64,000 nt of DNA, from assembly GCF_036639235.1 (NCBI RefSeq), contig NZ_JAVWJB010000001.1:75553-139552 (forward strand), in the 5' to 3' direction. The notes beneath the pieces were generated by a model, which searched no databases, was not told where the DNA came from, and was given only the letters and a program-made list of their open reading frames with translations. Of this stretch, positions 36,117 to 44,997 are shown in pieces (position 1 is the stretch's first letter; each line of letters starts with the position of its first letter). This DNA comes from Clostridium_AB sp036639235. Lineage in GTDB: Bacteria; Bacillota; Clostridia; Clostridiales; Caloramatoraceae. The position numbers and the translations under genes were made by a program.

Positions 36117-36581
36117 ATGGCTGTTAGAGAAATAGTTCTAAAGGGACATGTTGCCCTTAGTACTAAAAGTGATGTAGTAACCGAAATTGATAATGATATA
36201 AAGGAATTAATTAAGGATCTTAAGGATACACTATACTCAACAACAGGTATAGGACTTGCAGCTCCTCAAATTGGAGTTAACAAAAGAGTAATCTATATTG
36301 ACTTAAAAGCAGCTGAAATTGAGCCAATCTTATTAATTAATCCTGTTATAACTATGAAAAAGGGTATGCAGGATAGTGAAGAGGGATGTTTAAGCTACCC
36401 AGGCTATTGTGGGAAGGTTGAAAGACCGAAGCGTTTAGAAGTAGAAGGTCTTGATGAAAATGGTAACATTAAGTCTTATTATGCAGAGGAGCTTTTATGT
36501 AGAGCATTTTGCCATGAAATAGATCATTTAGATGGTATTATGTATACAGATAAGGCCTATGAATTATTTGAAAGAAATTAA
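36117..36581 (+). CDS. def: Peptide deformylase
   Basis: 154 aa metallo-deformylase. The three class motifs are intact: TGIGLAAPQIG (near 45), EEGCLSYPG with the metal cysteine (near 93), and CHEIDHLDG with the two metal histidines (near 132). A partner formyltransferase gene is not next to it. It is an odd member of a molybdenum cofactor operon; either a second copy or simple co-transcription. A hairpin (36591-36632) closes the operon. Confidence 0.93.
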   Translation: MAVREIVLKGHVALSTKSDVVTEIDNDIKELIKDLKDTLYSTTGIGLAAPQIGVNKRVIYIDLKAAEIEPILLINPVITMKKGMQDSEEGCLSYPGYCGKVERPKRLEVEGLDENGNIKSYYAEELLCRAFCHEIDHLDGIMYTDKAYELFERN

Positions 36582-36590
36582 TTTTAATTT

Positions 36591-36632
36591 ATATACCATA
36601 GATTATTTATAAAAACTAATCTATGGTATATA
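36591..36632 (+). terminator. Terminator of the molybdenum cofactor operon
   Basis: Long stem ATATACCATAGATTA / TAATCTATGGTATAT shortly after def, followed by AATAGTTTTAG. Confidence 0.75.
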
Positions 36633-36750
36633 ATAGTTTTAGTCATGTTACGATAAGTTAATTGTAGTCAATGATTAATTTTGAAGTAACATTTTGTGGT
36701 TTTTATGTATACAATTACACAAATATTCATAAAATACCTTGAAAGATAAA

Positions 36751-36779
36751 TTGACTAAGCATTTTATGGAATATATAAT
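36751..36779 (+). promoter_or_regulatory. Sigma-A promoter of the GntR gene
   Basis: TTGACT (36751-36756), 17 bases, TATAAT (36774-36779). It excludes the longer reading frame start at 36739, since a start there would precede the promoter. Confidence 0.75.
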
Positions 36780-36822
36780 AGACTTTGTGATTAGTGTTAC
36801 AAAATTTAGGGGGCATATAGCG

Positions 36823-37473
36823 ATGAAGGAGTTTAGCTCAGGTGAGGATAGATACTCACTAAGAGGAAAAGTATATAGCAAAGTAAGGGAAGACATTCTA
36901 AACGGTAAGTATAAAGCAGGGGAGAATCTTATTGAAATGAGATTAGCTAAGGAGCTAAACGTTAGTAGAACTCCTGTCCGAGAAGCAATAAGACAATTAG
37001 AGCTTGAAGGACTTGTTGAAAGCATTCCAAATAAGGGTGTTATAGTTAAGGGTATATCAACTAAAGATATGCAGGATATTTATAACATAAGACTACTTCT
37101 TGAGGGACTTGCTGCAAGATGGGCAGTTGAGGAGATTTCAGATGAAACTATTAAAAGACTTCAAGAAACATATGACCTTCTAGAGTTTTATACAAATAAG
37201 CAGGACATAGAGAACATAGAGAAGCTAAATGCACAGTTCCATCAAATTATATACGAAGCAACAAGAAGTAATGTGCTACTTCATATACTTAAGGATTTCC
37301 AGGTATATGTTAAGCTTGCTAGACATGAATCATTAGCTGTTCCAGGTAGAATGGAACGTTCGCTTAATGAACATAAGGAAATTCTTGATGCTATTAAGGT
37401 TAGAGATGTGAAACTTGCTAAGGAAAAGCTAACAAGCCATGTTATAAACTCAAGTAAAAACGTTTTAAAATAG
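36823..37473 (+). CDS. GntR family regulator, FadR subfamily (FCD domain)
   Basis: 216 aa. N-terminal winged helix (about 14-80: LRGKVYSKVREDILNG and LNVSRTPVREAIRQLELEGLVE) and a C-terminal all-helical FCD ligand domain (about 90-210) with the D..E/H metal-binding pattern (NAQFHQIIYEATRSN and LNEHKEILDAI). Such regulators sense organic acids or amino acids. The ATG at 36823 follows AGGGGGC by 8 bases. It is monocistronic with its own promoter and terminator, so its targets are not obvious. Confidence 0.9.
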   Translation: MKEFSSGEDRYSLRGKVYSKVREDILNGKYKAGENLIEMRLAKELNVSRTPVREAIRQLELEGLVESIPNKGVIVKGISTKDMQDIYNIRLLLEGLAARWAVEEISDETIKRLQETYDLLEFYTNKQDIENIEKLNAQFHQIIYEATRSNVLLHILKDFQVYVKLARHESLAVPGRMERSLNEHKEILDAIKVRDVKLAKEKLTSHVINSSKNVLK

Positions 37474-37479
37474 AAAGAT

Positions 37480-37508
37480 AAAAGGGATAGATAAACTATC
37501 CCTTTCTT
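37480..37508 (+). terminator. Terminator after the GntR gene
   Basis: Stem AAAGGGATAG / CTATCCCTTT followed by CTTTATT. Confidence 0.75.
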
Positions 37509-37567
37509 TATTATATAAACATTCAAATTACCCCTAAAATATCATATAAATCATAAGTTAAATAAAT

Positions 37568-38617
37568 TTACTTTGCATTTTTATATTCATTTACAATGGT
37601 TTCTAGCATATCACTTCTATAGGTATATGGGCTTATAAGGGTATACTGAACAGGCTCGGATTTTTTAAATTTCTTTGGAATAATTCCCTTGTCAATTAAA
37701 CTTCCTTTAAAGTCTAGTAGGTTAATAACTAGGTTCTTACCCTTTGGAGATAGTTTGTTTATTGATTTAATACCATCTTCAATATTAGAATTTATAAATA
37801 TATTAGAGTCTTTAAATCCTTTTTTATATAGGGCATCCTTAACCTCTTGGTCAGTTTTATCCATTAAAACAAGTACATTTTCGAAGTTTTTACTATCAAT
37901 ATCCTTATTGTTAAGAAGGGTTTCAAACTTTATAGAATCAATTACAGGGCTTGATACTTTAACATCCATACCCTTTAAATTTAATTCTGTTTTAATATTT
38001 TCAAGCATAATAGTAGTATTTTTTTTCATAGAAAAATTTACTATAGTTATAGATTTACACCTATCCTTGGCTGCATTTAATATAGAATCCTTAAGACTTG
38101 GAGAGTATGTGCTATAGGCTAAATAATAATATTTAGGAGAGTTTTGAAGTAGACTACTTCTAAATTCATTGGAAATTTGAAGTAGTTCCTTGTTCTTCTC
38201 ACTATAATTAATTGAAGAATAGCCAAGTTTTATTTTAAAACTTTCAATAGGTTTAAGAATTAAAGGTTTATCTGATATAGACTTTGAGGCGTAGTATGGC
38301 ATATATTTTTCCATTTCACCGTCGCAGTAGAATATAACAGCCTGATTTTCACTTTTAAGCTTAGATGAATCAAACTTCATTTCCATATTTATTGGCCTGA
38401 AAATAATAAATGAAGTTAAAAGGTAAGAAAGTATAATTACAAATGGCATAGAAATAAATACATACTTATTAGGTTTAGGTATTGATTTTTTAAGTATAAC
38501 AACTAAAACAAAACCTATTAAGGGTATTAAAGATATAACTAAATAGTATTTACTTGGAGCGGCTAGAAGTAGGGATATAATACTTCCAATTAAAAAGGTT
38601 ATAAGTATATGTATCAT
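37568..38617 (-). CDS. Membrane protein with a ferrochelatase-like extracellular region
   Basis: 349 aa. Three N-terminal hydrophobic segments (about 3-20, 24-42 and 53-73) precede a soluble part of about 270 residues. In it, VIFYCDGEMEKYMPYYASKS and YYYLAYSTYSPSLKDSIL recall the overall plan of ferrochelatases (a first strand with a GxP-like loop, then xxxY-x-P-x-I-x-x-A-I), but the catalytic histidine and glutamate are not obvious. I do not recognise a named family. AGGAGGA lies 5 bases before the ATG. It stands alone between the GntR gene and the flavodiiron gene, which is on the other strand. Confidence 0.7.
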   Translation of the reverse strand: MIHILITFLIGSIISLLLAAPSKYYLVISLIPLIGFVLVVILKKSIPKPNKYVFISMPFVIILSYLLTSFIIFRPINMEMKFDSSKLKSENQAVIFYCDGEMEKYMPYYASKSISDKPLILKPIESFKIKLGYSSINYSEKNKELLQISNEFRSSLLQNSPKYYYLAYSTYSPSLKDSILNAAKDRCKSITIVNFSMKKNTTIMLENIKTELNLKGMDVKVSSPVIDSIKFETLLNNKDIDSKNFENVLVLMDKTDQEVKDALYKKGFKDSNIFINSNIEDGIKSINKLSPKGKNLVINLLDFKGSLIDKGIIPKKFKKSEPVQYTLISPYTYRSDMLETIVNEYKNAK

Positions 38618-38757
38618 TTAGTCCTCCTAAAAAAATTAACTTTATATTATATATGTATAAACTAAAAAAATAATGAAAGTTAATATATACTTTGTATTCT
38701 AAAAAACACTTAAAATAGGGTATAATATATCTAATATAAATTTATAAGGAGGAGTTT

Positions 38758-39951
38758 ATGGGGAGCATAAAAATAAAAGATGATTTATATTTTGTTGGGG
38801 TAAAAGATAAGGATCTTTTAGTGTTTGATATTATAATGAAGCTTGAAAATGGCACTACTTATAATTCGTATTTAATAATTGATGATAAGATTACTCTTAT
38901 TGACGGTGTCAAGCAAGAGTTTACTGAAGAATATATTAATAACATTAGGGGTATAATTGGAGATAAAGAAATTGACTACCTAATAGTTAACCATACAGAA
39001 CCTGATCATACAGGAGCTATTGAGAGAATTATTAAGGAATATGAGAATATTACTATTGTTGCCTCAACAGTTGGATGTGGTTATTTAAAGAAGATTATAC
39101 ATAGGGATTTTAATACAATGGCAGTTCGTGATGGAGATGAATTATGCATAGGCAAAAGAACACTTAAATTTTTAACTACTCCGCTACTTCATTGGCCAGA
39201 TACTATGTTTACCTATTGTGAAGAATTATCAGCATTATTTACATGTGATGCATTTGGATGTCATTATTGCCCAGAGAATACTATGTTTAATGCAAGTGGC
39301 ATAGAGTTTTCACATGAATTTAAGTTATATTACCAAATAATAATGTCACCATTTAAAAAGAATATTTTAACTGCAATAGACAAGATAAGTTTGCTTAATT
39401 ACGATATAATACTTACAAGTCATGGACCAATACTTAATTCAGGAGCTAAGCTATTTGTTAAGCTTTATGAAGAGTGGTCAAGTAATAATGACTTTAAGGG
39501 AAGTAAGTATATACCTGTTTTATATGCATCAGCATACGGTTATACTAAGGATATTGCAAATGAAATTGCACGTGGTGCTGAAAGTGAAGGATATGAGGTT
39601 GAGGTTATTGATTTATCTAAGCATCCAGTTGATGATTTAATGCCTAGAATAGAAAGAGCAGCAGCTATTGCTGTAGGTTCTCCAACTATAAATCAGGATG
39701 CGGTAAGATGTATCTGGGATTGTTTAGCACGTGTTCAGCCAACAGCAATACATGGAACTCCAGCACTTGCATTTGGTTCATATGGATGGAGTGGTGAGGC
39801 AATTGATTTTATTAATGAAAGATTAACTCAACTTAATTTTAAACCAATTAACACAGGATATAAGGTTAAGTTTAAGCCAACTGAAGATGAAATTAAAAAA
39901 GCATTTGAATATGGTCAAAAACTTGCCAATATACATAAAAATAATATTTAG
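38758..39951 (+). CDS. Flavodiiron protein (FprA-type oxygen/NO reductase)
   Basis: 397 aa. The N-terminal metallo-beta-lactamase domain carries the diiron ligands (NHTEPDHTGAI near residue 80, later LHWPDTM and a final SHGPIL) and the C-terminal flavodoxin domain (about 250-397) binds FMN (VLYASAYGYTKDIA). It reduces oxygen to water or NO to N2O, protecting anaerobes. In Clostridia electrons come from rubredoxin. A small acidic protein gene follows 9 bases later. AGGAGG precedes the ATG. Confidence 0.95.
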   Translation: MGSIKIKDDLYFVGVKDKDLLVFDIIMKLENGTTYNSYLIIDDKITLIDGVKQEFTEEYINNIRGIIGDKEIDYLIVNHTEPDHTGAIERIIKEYENITIVASTVGCGYLKKIIHRDFNTMAVRDGDELCIGKRTLKFLTTPLLHWPDTMFTYCEELSALFTCDAFGCHYCPENTMFNASGIEFSHEFKLYYQIIMSPFKKNILTAIDKISLLNYDIILTSHGPILNSGAKLFVKLYEEWSSNNDFKGSKYIPVLYASAYGYTKDIANEIARGAESEGYEVEVIDLSKHPVDDLMPRIERAAAIAVGSPTINQDAVRCIWDCLARVQPTAIHGTPALAFGSYGWSGEAIDFINERLTQLNFKPINTGYKVKFKPTEDEIKKAFEYGQKLANIHKNNI

Positions 39952-39960
39952 AGGTGTAAA

Positions 39961-40350
39961 ATGAACAAAGAATTACTAAAGTCAGTACTAGAAAAAGAAG
40001 GTCTTAATGAAATAGACGAAATTAACTACAAAAAAGAATTTTATGTTGTTGACTCATTTTACGAGTTTGATAAGGTAGAAGTTGACGCTGCAATAGAATA
40101 TGCAAATGATGGATGTGGAGAAGACAGAGACGATGAGTGGTTTGAGGAATTTTACTCAACTTATCTATTTGATATAGCAGCAGATAATTTAGAAGAGGTT
40201 ATAGACGAAATATGTGAAAAGCATTCACTTTATGCTGATATTACTTTATGTGAAATCGAAAGAAAAGCAATGAACAAATGTGAAGTTATTATAATTTTCT
40301 CTGAAAAGGAATTCGACATCGAAAAGGTTTTAGAAGAAATCGAAGAGTAG
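39961..40350 (+). CDS. Small acidic protein of unknown function linked to the flavodiiron gene
   Basis: 129 aa, very acidic (many D/E; for example DGCGEDRDDEWFEEFYSTYLF). No membrane segment and no motif that I recognise; four cysteines are scattered. It begins 9 bases after the flavodiiron gene with GAGGTG upstream, so it is almost surely co-transcribed. The pairing may point to a role under oxygen or NO stress, but nothing in the sequence shows this. Confidence 0.8.
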   Translation: MNKELLKSVLEKEGLNEIDEINYKKEFYVVDSFYEFDKVEVDAAIEYANDGCGEDRDDEWFEEFYSTYLFDIAADNLEEVIDEICEKHSLYADITLCEIERKAMNKCEVIIIFSEKEFDIEKVLEEIEE

Positions 40351-40515
40351 TTTCATTGTTTCACAAAATAGATTAACTTAAGTTTTAGCTAAATGGTAAG
40401 GAAGTTACATTATAATTTTTTTAGATATATTTTATTAACCTATAAGTATTTGCTAGTTTAACTTTATTATATTTACACATAATAGTATTACAATCAATTA
40501 AGTGAGGTGTTATAT

Positions 40516-40692
40516 ATGAAGTTTTCAAGTGGAATAGTTACAGGTATGATGCTTGGTGCAGCAGCTGGGATTATGGCAACTCCAATGATGAGTGGTAGAA
40601 CAAGACGTAGAATAGCTAAGACTAGTAGAAAAATGGCCCATTCAGCAGAGAGGACAATGTCCGACTTAGTTGAACTTATGAATATGAGATAA
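40516..40692 (+). CDS. Short YtxH-like membrane-associated protein
   Basis: 58 aa from the ATG at 40516; GAGGTG lies 6 bases upstream, so an in-frame GTG at 40507 is rejected. One glycine/alanine/methionine-rich hydrophobic stretch (residues 5-25: GIVTGMMLGAAAGIMATPMM) leads into a basic R/K tail (GRTRRRIAKTSRKMAHSAER). This layout resembles YtxH family proteins. The function is unknown. Confidence 0.75.
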   Translation: MKFSSGIVTGMMLGAAAGIMATPMMSGRTRRRIAKTSRKMAHSAERTMSDLVELMNMR

Positions 40693-40699
40693 GACAATG

Positions 40700-40736
40700 A
40701 ATTATAGGTAGATTAATCTACCTATAATTTTTTTCA
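40700..40736 (+). terminator. Terminator after the YtxH-like gene
   Basis: Stem AATTATAGGTAGA / TCTACCTATAATT followed by a T-run. Confidence 0.9.
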
Positions 40737-40824
40737 AGAATTTTCAAAAACTGTCTTATATACATGGCGAAAATGGTCGATAAAATCCTTATATAGCAAA
40801 TTTTTAGAAATTAGGTGATTGTCG

Positions 40825-42108
40825 GTGGAAATATTATCATTAGGCAGTAAGGTAAAATTAAAAAGAAAAGAAAAGAATATGAAGCTAAAAGACCTTGCTG
40901 GAGATAGAATTACACCAGGCCAAATAAGTCTTATTGAAACGGGTAAATCAAATCCTAGTGAGGATTTATTAAAGTATTTAGCAGAAAAATTAGGTACAAC
41001 TGTTGAATATCTACTTGAAAGTGAAAGTAAGCAGGCTGAGGATGTGTGCAAATTTTATTCGGATATTGTAGAGGCTTCAATATATTGTAAAAATTTTCTG
41101 AGAGCTGAGGAAAATATAGAAAAAGGTCTTCATTATGCTGACATTTATAATGTGGAAATAATGAAGGGTGTATTTAGCTACCAAAAGTCATTTCTTGCTT
41201 ATTTAAGAGAAGACTATGAAAAAGCACAGAAAAATGGATTACATGCATTAGTAATTTTCTTAAAGGAAGAAAGCTTTGTTAGAGCTACTAAAACATATCT
41301 TTTGCTTGGGGAAATATCATTTAAGAGCTTTGAATATAAGCTTGCTTTAAATCATTTTAAGGAAGCAGAAAAAACATATTTAACATGGGATATTGATGAT
41401 AAGCTTATAAGAATACATATTTATTATAATATGGCTAGGTGTTTTAGTAAGTTATCACAGCATGTAAAGGCTGTAGACTATGCTTTAATGGTTGAAAAGG
41501 AAGTAAGGGAATTTGAGGATCATAAGATGTATGCAGATACTCTAATGGTTATGGCCCTTGCATATTCCCATAAAAAAGAGAAGGATAAGGCACTTCAATA
41601 TGCAAATAGGGCTAAGGAAGTCTGCCAAAAAAGTAGTGATATTGCTGCACTTGCAGGTGTTGAAGAGGGAATAGGGGAATTTCTTATTTTTGCACTTAAT
41701 ATTGAAGAGGGACTTGAGCATCTTAATAGGGCACTTGACCTTAAGAAAAGTATTCGAGGAGAGAGAACCGATGAGACTATTGTAAAAATAATAGAAGGAT
41801 TATTAAAATGTTCAAAGCCTAGTAAGGCACTACGAGATATTGAGGATCTTGAGGAGAGAAATGATATATCAACAAAGACCCGTATTAAGATACTTGAGTG
41901 TAGATATAAGCTTTATAAGAATCAGGGTGATATGAACAGTGCAGAACAACAAATATTAACCCTTGTAAGTTTCTTAGAAGTACTAGAAGATAAGGAAATG
42001 CTTGTATATTACTACATGCTTATAGGTAGTTTTTATGAGGAAATAGGTGAGGATAAATTATCACTTAGATATTTTAAGAAGGCATTTAAAGTTAAATATA
42101 AGGAATAA
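40825..42108 (+). CDS. Helix-turn-helix regulator with TPR repeats
   Basis: 427 aa. An N-terminal XRE helix-turn-helix (about 5-65: KVKLKRKEKNMKLKDLAG, ITPGQISLIETGKSNPSEDLL) is followed by about eight tetratricopeptide-like helix pairs to the end (for example KAVDYALMVEKEVREF, DKALQYANRAKEV). This is the general plan of RNPP-type and related clostridial regulators, in which TPRs bind peptides or proteins. The GTG at 40825 is chosen because AGGTGA lies 6 bases upstream. No small peptide gene was recognised next to it. Confidence 0.88.
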   Translation: MEILSLGSKVKLKRKEKNMKLKDLAGDRITPGQISLIETGKSNPSEDLLKYLAEKLGTTVEYLLESESKQAEDVCKFYSDIVEASIYCKNFLRAEENIEKGLHYADIYNVEIMKGVFSYQKSFLAYLREDYEKAQKNGLHALVIFLKEESFVRATKTYLLLGEISFKSFEYKLALNHFKEAEKTYLTWDIDDKLIRIHIYYNMARCFSKLSQHVKAVDYALMVEKEVREFEDHKMYADTLMVMALAYSHKKEKDKALQYANRAKEVCQKSSDIAALAGVEEGIGEFLIFALNIEEGLEHLNRALDLKKSIRGERTDETIVKIIEGLLKCSKPSKALRDIEDLEERNDISTKTRIKILECRYKLYKNQGDMNSAEQQILTLVSFLEVLEDKEMLVYYYMLIGSFYEEIGEDKLSLRYFKKAFKVKYKE

Positions 42109-42112
42109 AGTA

Positions 42113-42160
42113 GTAAAGGCCATAAAGAAAAGGGGACCAATCCGATTCTTTAGGCCTTTA
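42113..42160 (+). terminator. Hairpin after the HTH-TPR gene
   Basis: Stem TAAAGGCC-a-TAAAGAA / TTCTTTA-GGCCTTTA with a 16-base loop. There is no strong T-run, so termination may be partial. It also faces the convergent permease gene. Confidence 0.6.
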
Positions 42161-42259
42161 CCTGTTTTACATTTGGTTTACACCAAAAATAATTGAGAAA
42201 GAATTTAAACTTTCACTTGCAATTATAGTCGAAATGTGTCGAAATAACAATGGATTAAT

Positions 42260-43099
42260 TTAACTCGATCTATGTCTATTTATAGATTTTTCTAAAAATG
42301 CCACTGCTTCATACATAATATATGCAAGTACTGAGAGAATAAGGATGCTCATCATTACCATGTCAAGCTGTGATACTTGGCCACCAAATGTAATTAAGAA
42401 ACCAAGACCCTCCTTACCTGCAATAAATTCTCCAACAATAACCCCAACCCATGATAGGCCAACGTTTATCTTAAGTGCAGATATCATAGTTGGAAAGCTA
42501 GCAGGAAGAACAACATATCTTAAAATTTGCATTTTTGATGCTCCAAATGTTTTTAAAAGTTTAACTTTTTCCGTATCTACTTCTTGAAATCCTGAAAGTA
42601 CTGAAATTATAGTTGTAATAAGTGAAATCATAAGAGCGATTATTATAATTGCTGTTGTACCATTGCCTACCCAGAAAATAATAATTGGTCCAAGTGCTAT
42701 TTTAGGTAGGGCATTAAGTATAACAAGGTATGGGTCAAGAACCTTACATAAAAAATCTGACCACCATAGCATAATTGCAATTATAATACCTACAACTGTT
42801 CCAAGTACAAATCCTATAACCGTTTCATAAAGGGTTATTCCTATATGGTTAAACAGGGTTCCATCATTATAGAATGATTGAAGAGTAACAAGTATTTTAC
42901 TTGGCTTACTAACTAAAAATGGGTCTATAACTTTAAGTGAAGCTAGTACTTCCCAAAGTAGAAAAAATACTATTAAAATAGCTATTTGAGTAAAAAATAT
43001 TAGGAATTTTTTTCTTTTTACACGCTTAATATACTGAATATGTTCTTTTGAGTGAACAGACATATTAAGTGCAAATTTGTTTTTACTGTTATCATACAT
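42260..43099 (-). CDS. ABC transporter permease (NitT/TauT/thiamine-precursor type)
   Basis: 279 aa, six predicted membrane segments, BPD_transp_1 superfamily, with the loop KMQILRYVVLPASFPTMISALKINVGLSWVGVIVGEF. The ATG at 43099 overlaps the ATPase stop by 8 bases (ATGTATGA) and is preferred over an upstream TTG. It is the last gene of a three-gene importer operon. The substrate is not certain: such systems import sulfonates, nitrate, or pyrimidine precursors of thiamine. Confidence 0.9.
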   Translation of the reverse strand: MYDNSKNKFALNMSVHSKEHIQYIKRVKRKKFLIFFTQIAILIVFFLLWEVLASLKVIDPFLVSKPSKILVTLQSFYNDGTLFNHIGITLYETVIGFVLGTVVGIIIAIMLWWSDFLCKVLDPYLVILNALPKIALGPIIIFWVGNGTTAIIIIALMISLITTIISVLSGFQEVDTEKVKLLKTFGASKMQILRYVVLPASFPTMISALKINVGLSWVGVIVGEFIAGKEGLGFLITFGGQVSQLDMVMMSILILSVLAYIMYEAVAFLEKSINRHRSS

Positions 43100-43877
43100 G
43101 TATATCAAGCTCCTTCCATATTAAATTAAAATAATCCTTAAATTCAGGAGCTTCTCTAGAGGTTAGGGGAGTTCTATTTTTAACTGATAAGTTAATATCA
43201 TATATTTTTTTAACTGTAGCAGGACGCTTGCTAAGAACTATAACCCTATCAGAAAGACTTATGGCCTCAGAAATATCATGGGTAACCATTATTGAAGTTT
43301 TCTTTTCTTCTTTAATGATTTTATATATTTCATTAGATACAGCAAGTCTTGTTTGATAATCTATTGCTGAGAATGGTTCATCAAGTAAAAGTAAATCAGG
43401 GGACATGGCAAGGGTACGAATAAGTGCAGCCCTTTGTCTCATGCCACCGGATAATTGGTTTGGATAATAATCCTTAAAGCCAGCAAGACCATACTTTAAA
43501 AGCATTTGATTAACCCTATCTAAATTAGTAGGATTAACGGACCTTGTAACCTCAAGTCCTAGGGTTATATTTTCAAAAATGGTTCTCCAATCAAATAGAT
43601 GATCCTTTTGAAGCATATAACCTATCTTGGAATTTGTTTTAGATGCTTTATTACTTGATGGGGCTATAATATCTTTATCAAGAGTTATCTCGCCACTAGA
43701 AATAGGAATAAGTCCTGCAATTGCTGAAAGTATAGTAGATTTTCCACAACCAGATGGACCAACTATAGATATAAACTCTCCATTTTTAATGGTTAGATTA
43801 AGATTCTTAACAGCTTGGGTTTCTCCATCAAGGGTGTGATAGGTTATACATATATCCTTTATTTCTAGTTTTTCCAT
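43092..43877 (-). CDS. ABC transporter ATPase (NitT/TauT type)
   Basis: 261 aa. Walker A GPSGCGKST (near residue 39), signature LSGGMRQRAALIRTLAM (near 141) and Walker B LLLLDEPFSAID are intact. It lies between the substrate-binding lipoprotein and the permease on the minus strand. GGGGTGAT precedes its ATG. No regulatory domain follows the ATPase core. Confidence 0.93.
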   Translation of the reverse strand: MEKLEIKDICITYHTLDGETQAVKNLNLTIKNGEFISIVGPSGCGKSTILSAIAGLIPISSGEITLDKDIIAPSSNKASKTNSKIGYMLQKDHLFDWRTIFENITLGLEVTRSVNPTNLDRVNQMLLKYGLAGFKDYYPNQLSGGMRQRAALIRTLAMSPDLLLLDEPFSAIDYQTRLAVSNEIYKIIKEEKKTSIMVTHDISEAISLSDRVIVLSKRPATVKKIYDINLSVKNRTPLTSREAPEFKDYFNLIWKELDIHV

Positions 43878-43897
43878 AATATCACCCCATTTTCAAT

Positions 43898-44929
43898 TTA
43901 TTTAACCTTTTCTATTGCCCTATTTGCAAAGTCATTAGTAGAAATATCTCCAACAGGAGGGCGTTTTTCTATAAGATCTTTTTTGTAGTCTTCAACAATA
44001 TTCATAAGGTTAGTTAAGCCCTTTTCACTTACTGTTGGAGTAGGAGAATAGGCGTTTATATCCTTATATCTATCAATGATTGCCGCTAGAGAATCTACAT
44101 CAGCACCAGGGAAAAATCCTACTATGCTTCTTGCAACTTCAATAGATGGAGTTTTACTAACCCATAATTGCCCCTTATAAACTGCATTTGTAAATCCTTG
44201 AACAACATCTTTGTTTTTATCAATATATTCATTAGTAGCAAAGAAGCATGTATAAGCAAGCTCCCCAGACTCTTTTCCAATTGATGCAACAATTTTTCCA
44301 GCCTTTTCTTTTTCAAGTAGGCTTGCTGTAGGTTCAAAACATGCTATATAGTCTCCTGTACCTGACTTAAATGCGCCACTTGTTGCATTGAAAGCAAGGT
44401 TTGTTATAATATCAACATCTTTAAATGGAGTAACTTCATTTTTCTTAAGAACTGATTCAAGTGCCATTTCAGGAACACCACCAGGTCTTCCCCCTATAAT
44501 AGTTTTACCTTTAACATCTGACCAGTTAAAGTTATCACCATTTCTAGCAACTAGGAATGAACCATCTCTTTGAGTTAACTGTGCAAAGATTTTTCCATGA
44601 TCATCTCTTCCTTGGTTATATAGATATATAAGTTGTTCTGCTCCACAAAAGCCTATATCAGCATTTTTAGATAATACTTGTTGAGCAGTTTTATCAGCAC
44701 CCTGTGCTGTTGATAGGTCTATCTTAATACCTTCTTCTTCGAAGAATCCTTGGCTTATAGATGCATACATAGGTGCATAGAAAATAGAGCGTACAACCTC
44801 ACTAAGTCTAATGGTTGTAAGAGATTTGTTTTGAGGTTTTTCTTCCTCCTTATTAGAACAAGAAGCAAGTAGGGATATGCTTAATACTGTTATTAGTAGA
44901 AAGCATGTTAGTTTTAAAGTTTTTTTCAT
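43898..44929 (-). CDS. NMT1/THI5-type substrate-binding lipoprotein
   Basis: 343 aa from the ATG at 44929 with GGGAGG upstream; 29 extra upstream codons lack an RBS. A lipoprotein signal (MKKTLKLTCFLLITVLSISLLASC) has the cysteine at residue 24. The mature part shows the family's FYAPMYASISQGFFEEEGIKIDL segment and GGRPGGVPEMALESVL. NMT1-like receptors bind thiamine precursors, riboflavin or sulfonates; nothing in the neighbourhood decides. No thiamine riboswitch lies upstream. Confidence 0.9.
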   Translation of the reverse strand: MKKTLKLTCFLLITVLSISLLASCSNKEEEKPQNKSLTTIRLSEVVRSIFYAPMYASISQGFFEEEGIKIDLSTAQGADKTAQQVLSKNADIGFCGAEQLIYLYNQGRDDHGKIFAQLTQRDGSFLVARNGDNFNWSDVKGKTIIGGRPGGVPEMALESVLKKNEVTPFKDVDIITNLAFNATSGAFKSGTGDYIACFEPTASLLEKEKAGKIVASIGKESGELAYTCFFATNEYIDKNKDVVQGFTNAVYKGQLWVSKTPSIEVARSIVGFFPGADVDSLAAIIDRYKDINAYSPTPTVSEKGLTNLMNIVEDYKKDLIEKRPPVGDISTNDFANRAIEKVK

Positions 44930-44974
44930 ATTAACCTCCCAAAATAACAAGATTGGTTTATAATATGTGAAAAT

Positions 44975-44997
44975 TACGTAATCTGTTACATTACGTA
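44975..44997. promoter_or_regulatory. Perfect inverted repeat between divergent transporter genes
   Basis: TACGTAAT (44975-44982) / ATTACGTA (44990-44997) with a 7-base centre. It lies 46 bases upstream of the lipoprotein ATG and 76 upstream of the MFS ATG, so one regulator could control both. The regulator is unknown. Confidence 0.5.

Noticed and set aside
36739..36822. Longer N-terminus for the GntR regulator
   Set aside because: A TTGACT-17-TATAAT promoter lies inside this stretch, and a good RBS precedes the ATG at 36823.
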